Origin: Onthophagus taurus
Lineage: Eukaryota > Arthropoda > Insecta > Coleoptera > Scarabaeidae
Assembly (NCBI RefSeq): GCF_036711975.1
Contig: NC_091971.1
Span: 10,919,501-10,983,500, forward strand
DNA: 64,000 bases
Reading direction: 5' to 3'
Below are positions 59,140 to 64,000 of this stretch, piece after piece. The position numbers were made by a program, and so were the translations under genes. Each line of letters begins with the position of its first letter. Within the stretch, counting starts at the first letter, position 1. Below the pieces are notes generated by a model, which was not told the origin of the DNA, did not search any database, and saw only the letters and a program-made list of their open reading frames with translations.

Positions 59140-62100
59140 AATAGTTTGAATGATTTACGGATTGATATGAATAGTTATAATTTGATTGAAACACTAGGTG
59201 GTGTTCAGTAGCGCATACAGAGAGAGGTTCTAAAAGTAACAGTATAACAGCAGTCGAGAAAGCTATAAATTATTTTCGCACCTGGAAATCGATTTCTCCG
59301 GTCGCCGTATAATAGGTTATTTTTCGCAATAATCCGCACACAATGCCGGGGGCACTTCCACCCATTGTTGTAAGTGAAAAACGCCGACTCCGGTCCCGGA
59401 ATGAATAGATGTCTATATATACTCTCATCGTCCGGGCGTCCGAAACGTCAGGCGCAAAACTTAAACACAGAACCAAACGACCGACGTGTAACATCTCTAA
59501 TTAGATAGTCGTGACTGTGCGATTCTATTGTATGCCGTGACGTTAGCGGCCTCCGCTTCAATAAGAGGTCTTTTGATATTTGTAGGAATTTTAATCACGA
59601 TTTTCTGAAAGAAAATCGAGATGAGAGATTTTGGAGAAATTTATTTCTTTTCAAGACATCCTAGTTTTATATTAATCTCGTAATGTAATTATAAAATGAT
59701 TTCAATAAGGGTCAGATATCGAGGAAAATGAGATGGGACGCATGCAATAATAAGAATACGAGGATTATGAGAAGCGTTAATCCCTTATAGTTCAGAAAAA
59801 AGGTCGTACTAAAATAAATAGGGCACAATAGGTCCCACTCGCACATTGCGTACCGTACAATGGCGGACAACAGACACCAACAATGAAATAAAACACGCTC
59901 AATAGACAACATTAATCCGACCAACAAACATCGAACACTTTCCATTCAGGTTACAATGGCCCTCGGGGCTCTGAGCGAACGTATTCATTCCCCGATGGGC
60001 ATCGACTTAATCCAGGGCGAATTCGGAAGTAAAGCGTAATAATTTTTTGGGGGCCATAGTTAACATATAAGGTCTTCCAGTTACCACTAATTCGTGCAGA
60101 CATTGATACCGTGGGGTCGTCGATGCGATTTTAGACCTTATATCAACGAGCCGGAAGGTAAAAAAACTCGGAACAGATGATGGTCCACGCCGTTTGCATG
60201 CGAATGGGCTTAATGTGACGTCACTAATGCGGGATACATTGTTGATACATTGGTACGAAAGTTCCTGGTCGAAAATTAATCGTGTTGGCAGAAAATCTCT
60301 GAACGGTTCCTATTCATAAAAATGTAAAGAACACGTGCTTAACGGCGGGTGTTCCACTATTAAATGTCAAGTAACTATAATTTATTTTTTGTTATTAAGC
60401 TTCATTTACCCACTCAATATTACATAATTTGTACAATACACGACAAAGATACTGATTCAACGAACCAGGTGTTCTCTAAATTTGACAACAGTTGACATTC
60501 AATCTTATATCCTGATCCTGCCCTTACTATCTACAATCAGGTCTCAAACAAAAAAAAATACAATTACATGACAATGGCGTATCTACGCCTACTAACAGGG
60601 ACTAGTGACGTCCCTAACGCGCTCCTCGTCGTGCCGATAGCATCTTAGCAGCACTTTGAGTTGGGACCGAGCGTGGAGAAGAGCACCTGAGCGGCTCGGG
60701 GCGGCTTCGGACGATGCAAAAGAAAAGGGGAATCAGATATGTTTAAAGTCAATCTGCCATTGTACGTCCAGAACTGATGGACAGGATTCTTAGTCCCGGT
60801 CCGAGTACAGATTGCTTGATCATTTAGCGAGCTACTAAAAAAACGGCCGCGGTCGGACGGTGGCTCCCCGATGCATGTTTTATTAAGTACGGAGACGGGG
60901 CAAACGAGCGACTGTCACGCTGTTGACGGTTTCGGGATTGTCCGTCGACAAATTGGAATCCGAAATTCGTTTAGTAATGGTATGCTTTCAGGCAGCTAAA
61001 TGGTGTTCTACGGTCTTGTAAGCGATGATGTTGCATTTCGTGTATGTCATCAAAGTATACATGTATACTTACTCATAGCTTATTATGTATTTAAGCTCAA
61101 CAAGGATTAAACAAAAAAGAAATATACAGTTAACGCTAAAATGTATGCGTCAAAACATGTTCGGTAATACATAAATTTAATTGAATGAATTGCTAATCCA
61201 CAAATTTAATGTGTATGTTAATGTGCAATTGTTAGTTATTACAATAAAAATCGGTTGAGAATCACCAACTTAATTATAAATCTTCAAAGCTTGTAATATA
61301 TTAACAGATATTAGTCTAGTTAGAGGGCTCTTGTCTCAGATTGTTCAACCTGTTTAGACCAAAGAGATAGAGGGTAGATAAAGATGTGCAATTAACTTTC
61401 TATACAACTTCCAATATTCTCTACCATTGAGGAATTTGTCAATGTTCATAGACTACTTCTAAACACTCAATAATTTTCATTGATTTTCTATAATTTTTGA
61501 TAAGCTCTTGTAGCACAGTGTTGATTTGAATGAGTGACTTTGTCTGAGGTTTTAAAGTAAACGAAAGAAATAGGATTGCATAATAGAGACGATAAAAAGT
61601 GTCATATTGTAGAGGTTGTCATTTATCTCATAGTGTACCGTGATTGTGTCTAAAGCAATTCGCTTAAGTCCTACAACTCAGTGCACTGAGGAGTATTGTT
61701 AAGAGCTTTAAAAATCTGACACCTTACTACCTTGTCACATAAATCCATAAACCTGTGGTGAATATTTCGTTTGCTACGATCATGTGTCAATGCCTGCTGC
61801 CAGAACACCCTTAATACTTGTATATTACACGTTTATGTACTGATATCTGCTAAAATGCAAAATGAAAATACATCATCAGGCCAAGATCAATACTAGAAAT
61901 TGAGGGATTTAATGGGGGATGCTGAACAATTCATTAAAATCTTTAAAGTACTGCTATACTCTACACTGTATCCAGTACTATTGAAATAATCTGGATTACA
62001 TCGTCTTTTAAATCAAGTCTGAAATAAGCTCTTGAACCTAAGACATCGATCTTGCAACTCCAACTCCCATAGTAAAATGGTGAAGGTCGAGTTGATATAA

Positions 62101-62558
62101 CAACAACAAAAAGGAAAACAACGAGTTGGAAATGGCTTGTGAGAATTGACCAATCATAGACTGGTTATGGATAAAATTAAAACCTATGCATCGTAATGAT
62201 AGCAGTAAAGATAGCCTTAAAGATGTGATGGGAAGTGAGTTGACATTTATGAAGGACAAATCTTGGGAGTACTAATACACGAATATTAGATATAGCAAAG
62301 ATTATTATAGGCTATCTCAGAAACTATAAAAGATACGAAAAAAGTAGGTGCCATGTCCCGGTCTCTTTTTCCAAGACTATAATAACACCCAAATTTGCCC
62401 ACCCTGTACATTTTACAAGAAAATTGACTGGTGTGCAGAGATCAATGCTGTTAATCTCCTAAAGTTTTGCGAAATGCTAAAGCTGTATTGGCGGAATGGA
62501 CCATGAAGAGTTCGGTGGTTACTTGAAGTTGATACTTAGATCAAATAGGTATAAATCG
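59140..62558. other. Long intergenic stretch, no gene recognised
   Basis: Bases 59270-59560, 59930-60310 and 60560-60960 are GC-richer and repeat-free. 60960-62400 is AT-rich without clear motifs. A solitary mariner-type end, AATTTGCCCACCCTGTAC, lies at 62390-62411. Confidence 0.35.
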
Positions 62559-62559
62559 T

Positions 62560-62740
62560 TGAACGATGTAAAACCACGGTAATCACTGTGGATGAAGAAA
62601 TTATCCCGACTCAACGTAGTTAGGGACGCAACTTTATAATAGGTTCTGTGCTATAAATGTCAAGTGGGTCGTGAGAAAGACTGTTTACATTGACGGATAC
62701 GAAGTAAGCCCAGAAGCAAGCCAGCTTCAAAGGAGTGTTA
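62560..62740 (+). pseudogene. Possible piggyBac transposase fragment
   Basis: The frame reads TVITVDEEIIPTQRS, stop, GRNFIIGSVL, then ERLFTLTDTK. This resembles the piggyBac stretch VDEEMIPFRGR...FRQYI...K. The first catalytic Asp is preserved in VDEE. The FRGR box has changed, and stops interrupt. The call is modest. Confidence 0.4.
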
Positions 62741-62744
62741 ATTT

Positions 62745-64000
62745 TGTATGTGTATGCCATCATTGTTCTTGTAGATGCGGATGCCCAACCGTCTAGTATA
62801 TTAGACCATATACCACTAGTCCATAGAACCAGTTTCTGAGGTGGTAATTAGAGGCACCAAATCGTCACTTTGAATTGCATTGTAGTTATCGCAATCATTG
62901 ATGAACTAGGAACGCCACGTCTCCAAAAATACGTGAAGATGGAATGTTACATCTCCTAACATTACTAGTAGAGCATAAAGGAACAATCACATCCGGACAT
63001 TCTTGGTACTTGATCTGACACGCATGACTCGTTTTTAGAAGATGACAAATACCTCTCCGAAAAAGTGTTTAATGTATTATTTCTATGTATTTTATCTTCC
63101 TCTTGTTAATTTTTGTTTTTTTGGTCCTTTTACAGGTTGAGGCGTTCTTAGTTTCCGTATCATGTCCAAACAGTTATTCGTTCCAAAAAATGAGAATCAT
63201 TTGCTATTGACTTCAAAAAGTTCCATGTTGAATATTATTTGAGCAGATATTTGAGAACTCAAGTCACTGCTCAAAATTCGATAAGAGTCAGAATTCTATT
63301 CCACGTTTTTCACATTGATGAACCGATTATTCTTGAAGAAGAATCTTTGTGCCGCCTTCAATCAACACTTTTTTTCATTGAACTTAGTGATTGAACACTG
63401 AAATTCTGTGGTAATTAGTTAGAGGTTTGAATAATGGGAATAGAGTCTCACATTTACAAGCAGAAGAATATTTGCTATGTTTAAAACGATACATCTAAAG
63501 CAACACAATGAAATACATACGTGACGCATAATTTCTAATAGAAACAAAACAAACTAACGTCGAGGTCAAAAATTTAGTTGGTAAAGATCTGATCTCACAC
63601 TCTCGGCCAGTGGAACATGCCCCAATCAGCGATGAACAAGCTGAAATAGCGGAACACGCGGTGAGGGCCGTGTTAAGAGATGTACCGATAGTGTTTCTGT
63701 CTTGTTCAATGACGTTGAAACCGATGCACAGTAGTGTACCGATATCGCGATAGTAGATTTATAGAAACATTTGCGAAAGTGGCGCCATAATTCATACGAT
63801 CTCGTAGCATATTTTCGCTCATAAATCGCGGCGGCGTCGTGGTCGCCACAATCCGATTTGCATGTGATGTCGATAAATCCCAAGTAAGCCTAGGAGCGAA
63901 CGTTATGGTTTTATGGATTTATGATACGTGCCATGACAGAACGAGTAAAAGCGAAACCAATGAAGGATTGAAAAGTTTTTATGAATAAATATAATAAATT
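62745..64000. other. Intergenic, no gene recognised
   Basis: Nothing convincing. A GC-richer patch at 63600-63900 carries an 85-codon minus-strand frame without a known domain. Confidence 0.35.

Overview
This window looks like nuclear DNA of an insect, most plausibly a beetle. It is AT-rich and gene-poor, with long non-coding stretches. It holds two SoxB transcription factor genes on the + strand, about 19 kb apart, plus one tRNA-Arg. The rest is unique non-coding DNA broken up by a dense, mostly dead set of insect transposable elements. The beetle assignment is an inference from the element set and the Sox arrangement, not a proof.

Host genes. A divergent two-exon SoxB gene lies at 18392-19080, with a 50-nt intron just downstream of the HMG box. 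A single-exon SoxB gene at 37646-38383 is the likely Dichaete orthologue: it has a canonical SoxB2 HMG box, a Tyr/Pro/Phe-rich middle and an [11 protein letters not shown]-terminus. Clustered SoxB2 genes in one orientation are a known arthropod arrangement. The unique DNA around them is where their enhancers would be expected, and a small cluster of Sox-type motifs sits about 0.8 kb upstream of Dichaete. tRNA-Arg(TCG) is at 12535-12607, minus strand.

Mobile elements, left to right: non-LTR reverse transcriptase remnant (0.2-1 kb); 173-bp perfect-type hairpin (1.1 kb); pogo-like non-autonomous element A (3.6-4.4 kb); Mutator-like (6.5-7.2 kb) and mariner-like (7.4-7.9 kb) transposase remnants; a mariner-type long-TIR element split by a 2.3-kb foldback element that carries a dead DDE transposase and a 3-bp target duplication (8.4-11.9 kb); ZBED5-like hAT remnant (14.9-16.1 kb); mariner-type foldback (16.6-17.5 kb); piggyBac fragment (17.5 kb); pogo-like B with an internal ~360-bp satellite (24.7-26.1 kb); a complete piggyBac element with matched TIRs, TTAA duplication and an intact 570-residue transposase (28.0-30.9 kb); MITE and hAT pieces (32.9-33.6 kb); foldback repeats (33.7-34.1 kb); RTE-like and hAT remnants (41.2-43.2 kb); pogo-like C containing two separate TA-flanked elements (45.1-46.8 kb); palindromes capped by CCCAA repeats (51.2-51.7 kb); a Penelope-like element with a 386-bp tandem array and a GIY-YIG domain (57.1-59.1 kb); and a second possible piggyBac remnant (62.6 kb).

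The strongest observations are the apparently intact piggyBac lying between the two Sox genes, the foldback element with ~0.85-kb arms, the chimeric Penelope-derived tandem array, the recurrent TCTAG-rich palindrome nested in different hosts, and hammerhead-ribozyme-like cores in several repeats. All repeat boundaries and domain calls were made by eye; no database search was run.
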